DNA from: Candidatus Poribacteria bacterium
Lineage (GTDB): Bacteria > Poribacteria > WGA-4E > WGA-3G
Length of the DNA: 37,797 nt
Assembly: GCA_012270875.1 (NCBI GenBank)
Contig: JAAXHI010000367.1
Coordinates: forward strand, 1-37,797
Direction: 5' to 3'
This document shows positions 1 to 8,498 of the stretch, one piece after another. How positions within the stretch are numbered: position 1 is the first letter of the stretch; each line of letters begins with the position of its first letter. The translations under genes and the position numbers were made by a program. The notes beneath the pieces were generated by a model. It made no database searches. It saw only the letters and a program-made list of their open reading frames with translations, and was not told the DNA's origin.

Positions 1-932
1 CCCTCTCCTGGAACAGCGTCGTTGCGGAGAAACTGATCCCGCTCTCTCTCAAGTTCCTCCCACATCCGCTTAATCTGCTGGTAAGCGGCGGGTTCCGGGT
101 CCGCCCGCGGCGCAGTATCGACAGCGGTGAGAATCATATTTGGGTAGACAAGTACTAAGAATCCCCAGACGAACATCGAGAGGATGAGCGCAGTGCTGGT
201 TCGGCGTGTGATTGCAGAAATGAACATACCGATGAGGTAGAACAGCGACAGATAGATGAGCGACGTAAGCACAATCCCACCGATACGTAGAAAATCATCA
301 CTGCTCAAGGAAACCATAGCAGAAGTCGTCAGCAAAATGAGCATCAGGAGTAGACTCATCAACAACGGCACGAGCAAGCAGACCATCGCACCGATATATT
401 TGGCGATCAAGATATACCCGCGTCTCACGGGATGCGATAGCATCAAGCATAGCGTGCCGTGTTCATATTCTCCGGCGATGGCATCGTAGGCGAAAGTGAG
501 TGCGAGCAGGCTGAGGATTCCTTGAAAAATGAGCACAATGTCAATTGAAGTGAGGATATTGAAATACGGATTATCCGCCTCGTGCTTGTTGGCATCCCAA
601 ATTGTCGGCGTAAAAATATAAGAAACTCTAATTTCGTTCCCCAATCGCTTATCTAAACCGGTGTTGAAAATGCTCAACGGATTTGGTGGTCGATCAACGA
701 TAATCGTTCCCCAGTGACTAAGCATTCCATCTGAATAGGTTTTGTTCTCCAGGCGGAGTTCCTGCCGATGGGTTTTGATAGCGGTGTTATAATCTGCCAA
801 CCGCAGTTCATAGTCCTTGATGAGCACAACCGTATTCGCAACGACAAGCAACAGCATAATCACAACAGCTGCCGCAAATCGGAACGTCATGAGATTGTCA
901 AGTATTTCTCGGCGAATGAGTGTTAGAAACAT
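1..932 (-). CDS. ABC-2 type transporter permease, C-terminus beyond window
   Basis: This is an open frame running off the left edge, so it is missing from the ORF track. It starts at ATG 932 (MFLTLIRREI), with AGGTGG about 8 nt upstream. The product is nearly co-linear with the permease at 2737-4239: an N-terminal membrane segment (FRFAAAVVIMLLLVVANTVV), an extracytoplasmic loop containing PPNPLSIFNTGLDKRLGN, then membrane helices around the motif AGEYEHGTLCLMLSHPVRR, typical of NosY-like ABC-2 permeases. The role is inferred to be the membrane part of an ATP-driven exporter. No ATPase gene is visible in the window and it may lie beyond position 1. It is a paralogue of the upstream permease, and its 5' flank carries a decayed copy of the sigma-factor tail, which points to duplication of a sigma-end/permease-start block. 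Confidence 0.85.
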   Translation of the reverse strand, partial: MFLTLIRREILDNLMTFRFAAAVVIMLLLVVANTVVLIKDYELRLADYNTAIKTHRQELRLENKTYSDGMLSHWGTIIVDRPPNPLSIFNTGLDKRLGNEIRVSYIFTPTIWDANKHEADNPYFNILTSIDIVLIFQGILSLLALTFAYDAIAGEYEHGTLCLMLSHPVRRGYILIAKYIGAMVCLLVPLLMSLLLMLILLTTSAMVSLSSDDFLRIGGIVLTSLIYLSLFYLIGMFISAITRRTSTALILSMFVWGFLVLVYPNMILTAVDTAPRADPEPAAYQQIKRMWEELERERDQFLRNDAVPGE

Positions 933-943
933 CGTATTACCAC

Positions 944-1066
944 CTAATCTGATAGGAGGGCTTCAACCAGCCAAATTAAGGGCTGACGGCTTATGAGGTC
1001 CGAATCTATAAAACTGTATTACCAATTCGGGACTTATCAATCAAGGCAAAAATGGAGTTTCTTTTC
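944..1066 (-). pseudogene. Decayed 3' end of a sigma-factor gene copy
   Basis: Read on the minus strand in the right phase, this non-coding stretch ends QPLIWLVEALLSD followed by TAG. That matches the last residues of the sigma/TPR protein at 4247-6427 (QPLIWLVEALLSDA). Upstream, NW and YS residues also align, but stop codons interrupt the frame. The nucleotide match to about 4257-4370 is obvious (shared GCTTCAACCAGCCAAATTAA). The position just before a permease start is the same as in the intact copy. I read it as a relic of a duplicated sigma-permease unit. Confidence 0.75.
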
Positions 1067-1092
1067 GGTGTTCACAGAAAATTTGTTGAACA

Positions 1093-1176
1093 CACGTTAA
1101 ATGTTGGTGAAATGCTAATATTTTAGCATTTTAGGAAATTATGTCAAGTGAAAATTCAAAAAAAAAATTTAACGTG
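1093..1176. repeat. Inverted repeat with inner hairpin in intergenic gap
   Basis: The AT-rich gap between two permease genes holds a perfect 10-bp inverted repeat, CACGTTAAAT at 1093-1102 and ATTTAACGTG at 1167-1176. A smaller hairpin lies between the arms (AAATGCTA/TAGCATTT, 1110-1131). It could be a terminator for the permease ending at 1199, or a short mobile-element relic. No poly-T tract follows the inner hairpin on the minus strand, so termination is not certain. Confidence 0.4.
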
Positions 1177-1198
1177 AATTAACCTAATAGAGGCCTCT

Positions 1199-2635
1199 TT
1201 AGATGTCAACGCGGATGAAGAAAAGAAAAGCACCTGCGAATAACACTACAAAAAACAGCAATAATAACAGAATATCCGTAGCAGCAGTATTGTATGCTCC
1301 ACTGAAACTGATGCGGTCTTCAAATTTCGGAATTGATTCAAAACGCACGGGTTTTTGTGATGTCCCTTCTTTGGGACCGAGTGCGTGTGGACTCTCTGGA
1401 TCGGCACGATCGGTTTCAATGAGAAACGTTCTGAATTCACCGGCGTATCGGCGCACCTGCTTTAAAAATTGGACGTGCCGTGTAAAACCGGTGCCAGCAA
1501 GGGATTCGATAGCATAACGGACGCTTGACGCAGGCGATATGCGGGTTATGGATCTCGCCAGTTGAATCTGGGCAATCTGGGCATCTAAGTACTCTTCATT
1601 CAAACTTTCATTGCGTTTGGCATCTTCCACGATGTATTTCGTCCAGAACAACGTCCCTTCTGTTGCCGGAATCTCCCGTGAAGGGGTTTTGTCGTCATGC
1701 CGACGGCGGATATATTGTGCGTCAAGATTCTGGTACAGACTTTGCCAGCGGGCATTGAATTCGGCACTGGTCATCGTCGGCTGTAAACCACTGGTCATTG
1801 TGCCAAGCGTAGAGGGCAGCAAGACTACCCAAAAGGTCCAAATCAGTAAGAGAATTGTGAGACTCGTTGATGAGTTACTCACACAAGAAGATATGAGCAG
1901 CCCCAGTCCGAGAAAAATTGACACATAAACAAAAGCGATAAGAACGATAACTCCCAGTCGTCCGCACTCACTTGGTCCGAATGAAATACTTCCTGAAGTG
2001 TAAAGGAGAAAGAGGTTAATTAATGCGGTCATCAAAAAAGGGATACTGATAGTTATCAATGCTGTGAGAAACTTGCTTAGCAATACGGTGCCGCGTGAAA
2101 CGCTGTTCGACAGTATCAGTCGCAGTGTGCCGTGTCCTTGCTCCGAGGAGATTGCATCGAAAGTGAATAGGATAGCAATCAAACTTAGAACGACAGAGAT
2201 GATATTACTCCAATCAACGTTTGTGTAATCCGGCATGATATTCCACAGGTTTGGGTTGGACTGTGGATATTCCATTCGCCATATCGCTTTGAATGAAAAA
2301 CGGGTCGGTAACATAACCGAACGATCACTAACGCCGTCAGCGGATTCAGGTATAAATGTCTCACTGCTGCTGGTGCAAAAAGAGAGTGCAGAGGGCTTTT
2401 TGTAGAGTGTGCCTGGTCCTGCTATCAGCAGATTATACAGCGTATCAGCGTTTGATCTCATTTTATTTAAGGACATTGAGACCTTTTTTTGATATGCTGC
2501 GGATTGTGCTTTGTATTTGCCAAGATACCCGATTGCGTTGACGATCATCAGAACGAGCAGCAGTATCATTGTAAAGGCGAATCGCAGACTGTTCAGGTGG
2601 TCATAGAGTTCGCGTTTTGTAATGTGCCAAATCAT
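1199..2635 (-). CDS. ABC-2 type transporter permease (NosY-like)
   Basis: This is a predicted integral membrane permease of 478 residues. The ORF track begins at 2884, but the protein family start is MIWHITKREL at ATG 2635. The upstream 83 codons would translate the end of the previous gene and a repeated leader element. An N-terminal helix (FAFTMILLLVLMIVNAIGYL) precedes an extracytoplasmic region of about 100 residues. A core follows with SSEQGHGTLRLILSNSVSRG, the ABC-2 signature region, and several helices; a second soluble loop of about 150 residues precedes a final C-terminal helix ending in FFIRVDI. It is more diverged than the two flanking permeases. Translation probably uses AAGG 12 nt upstream, supplied by the leader repeat. 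Substrate unknown. Confidence 0.85.
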   Translation of the reverse strand: MIWHITKRELYDHLNSLRFAFTMILLLVLMIVNAIGYLGKYKAQSAAYQKKVSMSLNKMRSNADTLYNLLIAGPGTLYKKPSALSFCTSSSETFIPESADGVSDRSVMLPTRFSFKAIWRMEYPQSNPNLWNIMPDYTNVDWSNIISVVLSLIAILFTFDAISSEQGHGTLRLILSNSVSRGTVLLSKFLTALITISIPFLMTALINLFLLYTSGSISFGPSECGRLGVIVLIAFVYVSIFLGLGLLISSCVSNSSTSLTILLLIWTFWVVLLPSTLGTMTSGLQPTMTSAEFNARWQSLYQNLDAQYIRRRHDDKTPSREIPATEGTLFWTKYIVEDAKRNESLNEEYLDAQIAQIQLARSITRISPASSVRYAIESLAGTGFTRHVQFLKQVRRYAGEFRTFLIETDRADPESPHALGPKEGTSQKPVRFESIPKFEDRISFSGAYNTAATDILLLLLFFVVLFAGAFLFFIRVDI

Positions 2636-2710
2636 TTTTTTAATTTTCCTTGCGGTACGGTCAGGTGAAACTTGGCAAGGTAGGTTCGTTACTGGGTTTT
2701 CCCAAAACCC
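2636..2710 (-). repeat. Leader element copy 1 (AAGG 12 nt before start)
   Basis: This is the most diverged of four related leader copies. On the minus strand it reads CCCAGTAACGAAC, then ACCGCAAGGAAAATTAAA, and ends at the ATG of the permease at 2635. The final 24 bases match the copies at 16973, 22500 and 28959, with AAGG exactly 12 nt from the start codon. A GGGTTTT/AAAACCC hairpin (2694-2710) lies at its 5' side, just after the preceding permease stop at 2737, and could end upstream transcription or form part of the element. Confidence 0.55.
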
Positions 2711-2736
2711 TCTTAACCGACTACCAACTACCATTT

Positions 2737-4239
2737 CTATACTTCCTGCCGCACGAAGATTAAAAACGTTATCATGAACAGTACAATGTTGATAAGCAGT
2801 AGGCAGGCAATATCGCCGCTGGCGCGTTTTGCCCCGATTAATACGTCTGCTCGGTGGTAAGAGAACTGAGGCAAATCGCTCCAATCGACTTTTCCTTGGT
2901 CTTTAGCGAACCATTGCCGCGAGGAAAAAGCCGCCTTATCAAAGAAATAATCAATAATCGTTTGCCGATACTGTTGGACTGTTGTGATGAAATCCTCAAT
3001 GCCATGAAAGTCTGTTCCTGCCCACGCTTCAGTTGCGAAATCATACATTGCCGCTGGTGAGAAACGCATCAGGTTTTTAGCAAAATCTGCTTTGCGAACG
3101 TGGACCTGATTCAGAGTTTTCTGACGAATTTGCCACGTTCGCTCTGCTGCGCGGATCCGTCGGGGTTCTGTGAACTGAAAATAAGCCTTGACATGAGGCA
3201 TCAGGGGTTCTGCCTCGGGCTTGATACCGATACTGCGAGTTTCTGCCTTAGAATACATGAGTGTTGTCGGATTGGAAGTATGAAACGTACCCACAGTTCC
3301 GCCATAGCGTATATTAGCGTTCAGGTCTTCGCCCTCAATTTCATCGTTCCTTAAAAAATCTATCCGATCTCTTTCAAACGCTTCCCAAATCTGTTCAATT
3401 TCACGATAAGCGGATGCCAACTGAGAAGACGTATCCCAAAGCCGATTGACGGCGAATACGCTGAGGCTTGGATAGATGAGAACCAGGGTACTCCATATCA
3501 CCATTGCCAACATCAAGGCAGTCGCAGCACGGCGAGTGATCACGGAGATTAACAAACCTATTAGATAGAAAGCAGAGAGATAGATAATTGAGATTAGCAA
3601 AATGCCACCAATTCGGAGCCAATCGTCACCACTCAGCAAAATTGACCCAGATAGAGAAAATAGAATCAGCACGAGTAGCAGACTCATGAGTATCGGAAGA
3701 ATCAGGCACGCCATCGCGCTGATGTATTTTGCCAACAGAATAATGGGACGACTGACGGGGTTTGCCATCGTTAACCGGAGCGTACCTGCTTCTCGTTCTC
3801 CAGCGATGGCATCGTGGGCAAAAAGCAGTGCCAGTAGACTGAGAATTACCTGAAAGATTAAGATCAAATCAACACTGGTAAACAGGTTGAGGAAAGGGTT
3901 ATCGGCGCTGTGTGATTTAGTATCCCAAAGCGTTGGGACAAGGGTATGCCTGAAATTGATAGAGTTGCCAAGTCGGCGGTCCAAACCGGCATTGAAAATG
4001 CTCAACGGGTTCGGTGGTCGGTCCAAAAAGATTTTCAGACTCGAATAGGTTCTCGCGCTCGAAACTTCCTGAGAGTGTTGTTGTACAGCAGTATTATAGC
4101 TTGTCAGGCGACGTTCATAATCGTCAATCAGTACAACAGTATTCGCAACAACGAGCAGCAGTGTGACAACTATTGCAACGAGAAACCGAAAGGTCATTAT
4201 ATTGGCGAGTAATTCTCGCCGAATGAGTGTCAGAAACAT
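2737..4239 (-). CDS. ABC-2 type transporter permease
   Basis: The protein has 500 residues counting from ATG 4239 (MFLTLIRREL). The track start at 4272 lies inside the sigma gene and is unlikely. The start is only 7 nt after the sigma stop codon, so the two are surely co-transcribed. An N-terminal helix (LVAIVVTLLLVVANTVVLI) is followed by a loop with RPPNPLSIFNAGLDRRLGNS and then helices around AGEREAGTLRLTMANPVSR, the ABC-2 permease hallmark. A long soluble loop (roughly residues 265-450) precedes the last helix and a positively charged end (FVRQEV). It is the closest relative of the partial permease at the left edge. The likely role is export or membrane-lipid/peptide handling with an unseen ATPase. 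Confidence 0.87.
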   Translation of the reverse strand: MFLTLIRRELLANIMTFRFLVAIVVTLLLVVANTVVLIDDYERRLTSYNTAVQQHSQEVSSARTYSSLKIFLDRPPNPLSIFNAGLDRRLGNSINFRHTLVPTLWDTKSHSADNPFLNLFTSVDLILIFQVILSLLALLFAHDAIAGEREAGTLRLTMANPVSRPIILLAKYISAMACLILPILMSLLLVLILFSLSGSILLSGDDWLRIGGILLISIIYLSAFYLIGLLISVITRRAATALMLAMVIWSTLVLIYPSLSVFAVNRLWDTSSQLASAYREIEQIWEAFERDRIDFLRNDEIEGEDLNANIRYGGTVGTFHTSNPTTLMYSKAETRSIGIKPEAEPLMPHVKAYFQFTEPRRIRAAERTWQIRQKTLNQVHVRKADFAKNLMRFSPAAMYDFATEAWAGTDFHGIEDFITTVQQYRQTIIDYFFDKAAFSSRQWFAKDQGKVDWSDLPQFSYHRADVLIGAKRASGDIACLLLINIVLFMITFLIFVRQEV

Positions 4240-4246
4240 CGCATTA

Positions 4247-6427
4247 TCACGCATCTGAGAGGAGTGCTTCAACCAGCCAAATTAAAGGCTGACCCTTCAT
4301 CAGATACGGACTTACCAAACTGTATTGCCAATTTCCAGTTTTATCAATCAAGAGAAAAAATGATGATGTTGTTTCAATCTGATAAGCCTTCCTCACCTCT
4401 TGGCGTGGGTCAAACAGAACGGGCCAAGGGGGTGCATGTTCAGCCAGAAACTCCTGTGCTTGGTGAGGCGTGCCACCATCACTGATGCCCCAGACAACGA
4501 CATCATCGTTTTTGCTGAATTTCTCGTAGACAGTTTTGACCTCCGGAATTTTATCGCTGTATACCCCAAATCGCGAAGTCTCAACACTCAGCAAAACAAC
4601 CTTCCCAATCATCGCTGATAGCGAGTAGGTCTCGCCTTCCAGAGTTTCTAACCGGAAATCCGTTGCTTTCTTATTCAATCTATCCGTGATAAATTTCTGA
4701 CGAAATTTTTCGAGATCCGCCGCTTCTCGGCTCCGATATTCGGCTTCGGTAGCTTCAAGGAATGTCTCAAATGTATCAGTGGTTTTCCCTCGTGCCATTT
4801 GATGATAGACGCGCTTCAATCCTGCTTGCGCTTCAACGTGAGGCTTGGGAGCAAAGTGGGCATCGGCATAGTAACGCATTGCTGTTTCCCAATCTCCTAT
4901 GCCTTCTGCTGACCGCCCCAACATATAGAAGTAATTGATGGTACGCTCATTGAACCTTCCCCAGAAGGCTTCCAAAAAATCGGGGGCATTTTCGAGAAGT
5001 CCATCGTATGCTTCTCGCCACCGTTCTTGCTGGAGGTAGACTTCAGCGTGTAAGCGAGAGAAGTCCTTGTTGGCTTCTTCTACAGTTCCGTTGTTGTTTT
5101 CAATGAGCCATATCTGTTCCTCTTTTTCCGATAATCTGATTGCAGCACACGCTAAAATCTCCAAGGCTTTATCTAACCGATTGTTAAACTTTAATCGCCA
5201 TTTAACCGCTTCCTTATAAGCCCAACCGAACCACTGCTGTGTCTCCTTGCACATAGCAAGATGTGCCTTTAAGAGTCCGTCAATAAGTCCATCAAGGTAA
5301 TCATCGCTTGCGAGAGAACGATCTTGCTCGACTAACCTCAGCATTTGTTCGTATGCTAATAGATACCAAGATAATATTGGGGCATCCGAGGCGGTAAACT
5401 CATCAATGACGCGTTGGTAATAGTGCCACTGATGAGATGCATCTTCACTCCGTTCAGCTAATCCTAACAATGCTGTTAGATAAGCTTCAGTTTTGGGGTA
5501 TTGCAACATCTTATCAAACAAACTGTTTGGGACATTCTTGGTGCGGTTAGGAAGGCTCATATATCCCCAATAGGCAGTGTCTAAGACTTCTGAGGTTTCG
5601 GGTTGTGTCCGCAGCGTATATTCGATTTCCGAGCAAATCTTTTTTTTCGCCTCTTCTTCTGGAAACATTTCGCCTATAAGCCTCCATCGAGAACCATAAG
5701 CCTCTAAGTTCGCCGGATTGGATTCCAGTGCCTGTGCGCTAATCTCTAAAGCCTTATCAAATTCGCCGGACCTATGATGGTTTGTAATCTGTATTGCCAG
5801 ATTCTGTTGTTGATTATTACTTGGCATTTGAAAAAATTCTCCTGTCTCTTGTAAACGCTTTCGTGCCCGGTGGAGTCGACTCACAATCGTATTCACCGAT
5901 ACACTTAAACAATCGCCGATCTCCTTTGTTGTCATTTCACCGAGATAGTAGAGGGTCATTACCGTCCGTTCACTCTCCGGTAGTTTTGTCAGAAGTTCTT
6001 CAACGATTTCACAACGACGCTCAATTGCTTCTGATTCACGCTGCTCCAATATATAACGCTCGTAAGTTAAGTTATCTATTGCTTTTACAGACGTGTCATC
6101 CAGCGGTTGCATCACAGGCCTTTGCCTTCGTATCCAAGTGATGCAAAGCCGATTCGCAATCACGTAGAGCCACCCCGCAAATTGGCAGGGGTCCTTAAGC
6201 GTCGCAAGTTTTTCGTATGCTTGGAGAAAAGCGTCTTGCGTAATCTCTTCGGCATAGTGGAAATCGCCTATCTTTCGCCACACAAGGGTATGAACACTTT
6301 GTTGATACTTTTGGACTAAAGTGTTAAACGCCTCATCGTCGCCTGACAAAATTCCGCGGATTAACTGAGCATCGTCTTCTCTTTTCACGAGGTTTTCTCC
6401 TAACAAGCGGGTTCGGTATGTTCGCAT
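4247..6427 (-). CDS. ECF-type sigma factor with TPR-like repeats and Cys-less redoxin domain
   Basis: This 726-residue protein is three times longer than a normal ECF sigma factor. Residues 30-100 are sigma region 2 (DDEAFNTLVQKYQ, EEITQDAFLQAYEKL). Residues 145-195 are region 4 with a helix-turn-helix (LPESERTVMTLYYLGEMTTK, SVNTIVSRLHRARKRL). Residues 205-560 are helical, TPR-like repeats (FDKALEISAQALESNPANLE, GDWETAMRYYADAHF). Residues 605-726 resemble an AhpC/TlpA thioredoxin fold (ATDFRLETLEGETYSLSAMI, VLFDPRQEVRKAYQI). The usual WCxxC site is absent: the position reads VETSRFGVYS and the domain has no cysteine. It likely directs RNA polymerase to its own operon, with the C-terminus acting as a sensing or regulatory arm; this is inference. 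It heads the permease cluster. The start ATG lacks a clear ribosome site. Confidence 0.88.
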   Translation of the reverse strand: MRTYRTRLLGENLVKREDDAQLIRGILSGDDEAFNTLVQKYQQSVHTLVWRKIGDFHYAEEITQDAFLQAYEKLATLKDPCQFAGWLYVIANRLCITWIRRQRPVMQPLDDTSVKAIDNLTYERYILEQRESEAIERRCEIVEELLTKLPESERTVMTLYYLGEMTTKEIGDCLSVSVNTIVSRLHRARKRLQETGEFFQMPSNNQQQNLAIQITNHHRSGEFDKALEISAQALESNPANLEAYGSRWRLIGEMFPEEEAKKKICSEIEYTLRTQPETSEVLDTAYWGYMSLPNRTKNVPNSLFDKMLQYPKTEAYLTALLGLAERSEDASHQWHYYQRVIDEFTASDAPILSWYLLAYEQMLRLVEQDRSLASDDYLDGLIDGLLKAHLAMCKETQQWFGWAYKEAVKWRLKFNNRLDKALEILACAAIRLSEKEEQIWLIENNNGTVEEANKDFSRLHAEVYLQQERWREAYDGLLENAPDFLEAFWGRFNERTINYFYMLGRSAEGIGDWETAMRYYADAHFAPKPHVEAQAGLKRVYHQMARGKTTDTFETFLEATEAEYRSREAADLEKFRQKFITDRLNKKATDFRLETLEGETYSLSAMIGKVVLLSVETSRFGVYSDKIPEVKTVYEKFSKNDDVVVWGISDGGTPHQAQEFLAEHAPPWPVLFDPRQEVRKAYQIETTSSFFLLIDKTGNWQYSLVSPYLMKGQPLIWLVEALLSDA

Positions 6428-6721
6428 TCGCCAAAAGGCTTAATTGAATTGAATGTTGAGGTTGGTAAAATTATTAAACCGTGTGGCACGAGATTTATGC
6501 CTGCTGTTATTAAAGACGCGATTTTAGGGGGTAAAAATTGCATAATCTGAAAAAATCGGAACAGGACCTATTTTCAGATATTTTATCCCGTTCATTCGTA
6601 GGTTACAAAGCCGGAGATTTTGAAAAAAGGTTGAAAAAAACTTTGCTGAGAAAAGAGTGTTAGGGAAGAATTGCGCGTTGTGTTCAGATTGCTTGAAAGC
6701 GGGGTGAGTTGATTTAAAATA

Positions 6722-6766
6722 CTAAGGCTGCTTAGTTGTCCGAGGTGGATAACTAAACAGCCTTAG
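6722..6766 (-). terminator. Strong hairpin after the DUF4159 gene
   Basis: A 20-bp stem (CTAAGGCTG...TTAGTTGTCC paired with its near-complement, 18 of 20 positions) with a 5-nt loop lies 42 bp past the stop at 6809. On the minus strand it is followed by TATTTTAAA, a weak U-tract. It most likely terminates the DUF4159 transcript. The rest of the 6428-6721 gap holds the presumed promoter of the sigma operon, but I see no convincing -35/-10 pair. Confidence 0.6.
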
Positions 6767-6808
6767 ATAAGATGCGCGGTTAAAAAACCGTGCTAAGAGA
6801 CAAATGCT

Positions 6809-8287
6809 CTATTCAAAACTGCCGACTTTCGCGGCTTCAGGTGCGCGTGTCGGGAGTTCTTTCTTGGCTAACGTGTCTTCTGGCACATAACCGGAATAGT
6901 CAGAAATCTGACCGTGCGTCAACGCATACACCACGACGTTTGTCATGAAACGATACACACCGGGTGAATAGTGGACACTACGTGTCGGGAGACTGACAGA
7001 TTCCATTGCGCACATGTAGTCACGACGGACAACGATAACGGACAACTTTTCACCGACGGAGATACCTTCGAGGTAGTTCCGTTTCGGTGGACGTGTGCCC
7101 CACCAGAAGATGTCGAATCCGACTGGGGGTCCGCCCATCTCATAGAAGTTATCGTAGACTTCGTGATCGTTAGCAATCCGTTCGATCTGATACTCAGGCA
7201 TGACGTAACGCATCTGTGCGAGGAAGAGACGAATCATCGCCTGCGCAGGAGCGTTCACACCGCAGTCGTCAAAGACGAGGAATCCACCTTTTTCGACGAG
7301 GTAGCGGCGCATACCGGCAGCTTCAGTCTCGGTGAGACGGCTGTCCATTTTACCACCACCATACTGCCGTCCGAGCAAGTTACGTGAACGGACGAGAGAC
7401 GGATCGTGTCCTGTCATAAAGACGAACGGTGTTTTGAAGAGGTTAGCATCGGTAAGTTTCAATGCGCCGCCTTCAACGTTCATGTCGGTTTTGATTTTCG
7501 TACGTTCGTTGAGCCACTTCGTCAATGCGTTCAAGGAAGAGGCATCTGCCCACCAGTCAGAGAGACTGTGTCGGATCCGTGTGAAACGGAATACGCCGCG
7601 GATGTCTTTACCTTTACCGATAACGCGACCACCGGGTTCGCCTCTCGGCAGGGGTGGCACTTCAACGTTACCGAGGGTGATGTTTTCAACGACATCGCCG
7701 AGGGCATCGCGTGCTGCACCGACGTTTTCGACCATTGCGAGGCCGGGTGGACGTTCAAAAGCGACTTTCACCTGTACTGCAGTCCCTGCAACACCACGAC
7801 CGATGTTAGCCGGTCCGGCGGAAGGGGCACTTGCGACAGGCGCGGAGAACGCCAAGGCACCAGGAGCATCCGATACGGGTAAATCCGTATGTGTTACAAC
7901 CGTCGGCACCGGGGCGTTGGGTGTAACCACTTTCGGGACATTCGGGTTGATTGGCGCGTCAACTTTGACGGTCTGGTTTGAGAATTCGAGTACCGTCTGC
8001 GGTTGGAAGCTGGACTTCGCGACAAACGCAGTCGTTACACGCGGTTGCACCTGAACCTGTTCGACAACGACCGTGTTTTGCGTCGGGACAGTCGGCTTAA
8101 TAACCGGCTTCACGACGGGTTTCCGTACCTTAGGCTTCGGCGGCTCCTTCGGTTGGAGCACTTCAGCTCCGACGAGGTCTTTAAATTGTTCCGTTTGCGT
8201 GACTAAGTAAATGCCAGCAACGAATATAATGACCGCGTGGAGTATCAATGAAGTCATAAAGGCACCAGAGGTTCTTTTTACACTCAT
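6809..8287 (-). CDS. DUF4159 protein with TonB-like N-terminus
   Basis: The 492-residue protein starts at ATG 8287, with GGAGG 7 nt upstream. A single membrane anchor (residues 10-32, FMTSLILHAVIIFVAGIYLV) is followed by a Pro/Lys-rich stretch (PKEPPKPKVRKPVVKPVIKP) like the periplasm-spanning part of TonB proteins. Next comes a low-complexity linker of about 140 residues. Residues 225-430 are a DUF4159 domain (RHSLSDWWADASSLNALTKW, EKGGFLVFDDCGVNA, FDIFWWGTRPPKRNYLEGIS). DUF4159 proteins commonly sit in gliding/MoxR-VWA-type clusters and have a glutamine-amidotransferase-like fold; no enzyme activity is established. The VWA protein at 15736-16815 has a near-identical anchor (AFLTSLVLHAVAI), so the two may be parts of one cell-envelope system. 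Confidence 0.8.
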   Translation of the reverse strand: MSVKRTSGAFMTSLILHAVIIFVAGIYLVTQTEQFKDLVGAEVLQPKEPPKPKVRKPVVKPVIKPTVPTQNTVVVEQVQVQPRVTTAFVAKSSFQPQTVLEFSNQTVKVDAPINPNVPKVVTPNAPVPTVVTHTDLPVSDAPGALAFSAPVASAPSAGPANIGRGVAGTAVQVKVAFERPPGLAMVENVGAARDALGDVVENITLGNVEVPPLPRGEPGGRVIGKGKDIRGVFRFTRIRHSLSDWWADASSLNALTKWLNERTKIKTDMNVEGGALKLTDANLFKTPFVFMTGHDPSLVRSRNLLGRQYGGGKMDSRLTETEAAGMRRYLVEKGGFLVFDDCGVNAPAQAMIRLFLAQMRYVMPEYQIERIANDHEVYDNFYEMGGPPVGFDIFWWGTRPPKRNYLEGISVGEKLSVIVVRRDYMCAMESVSLPTRSVHYSPGVYRFMTNVVVYALTHGQISDYSGYVPEDTLAKKELPTRAPEAAKVGSFE

Positions 8288-8421
8288 TCGTTATTCCTCC
8301 AAGGGATGTTGGTTGCGTATCCTAAAAAAATAAAAGTTGTTGATGCAGAAGATGTATGCAATTTCTATGCCAATGTGAAAAAGACTGAATTTGTGGTAAT
8401 CTCCGCATCAAACAGGTGAAA

Positions 8422-8472
8422 CTGCACAAAAAGGGGCAGCCCACTTTTTTTAAGCTGCACAAAAAGGGGCAG
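8422..8472. repeat. Two 18-bp direct repeats, 33-bp period
   Basis: CTGCACAAAAAGGGGCAG occurs at 8422-8439 and again at 8455-8472, separated by a T-rich 15-bp spacer. The outer flanks GAAACTGC and GCAGTTTC also form an inverted repeat, so the block can fold as one hairpin or two. It sits between the lipoprotein stop (8499, minus) and the DUF4159 start (8287, minus), and may be a terminator or a regulatory-protein site. Confidence 0.5.
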
Positions 8473-8498
8473 TTTCTGGCAAAACGTACAGAATGTTA

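Noticed and set aside
2636-2884. Upstream extension of the permease ORF to 2884
   Set aside because: It overlaps the previous permease and the leader element. The family N-terminus and the AAGG site place the start at 2635.
7332-8054. 240-codon plus-strand ORF antisense to the DUF4159 gene
   Set aside because: It is a shadow frame of a well-supported gene and arises from the Pro/Val/Thr-rich linker codons.
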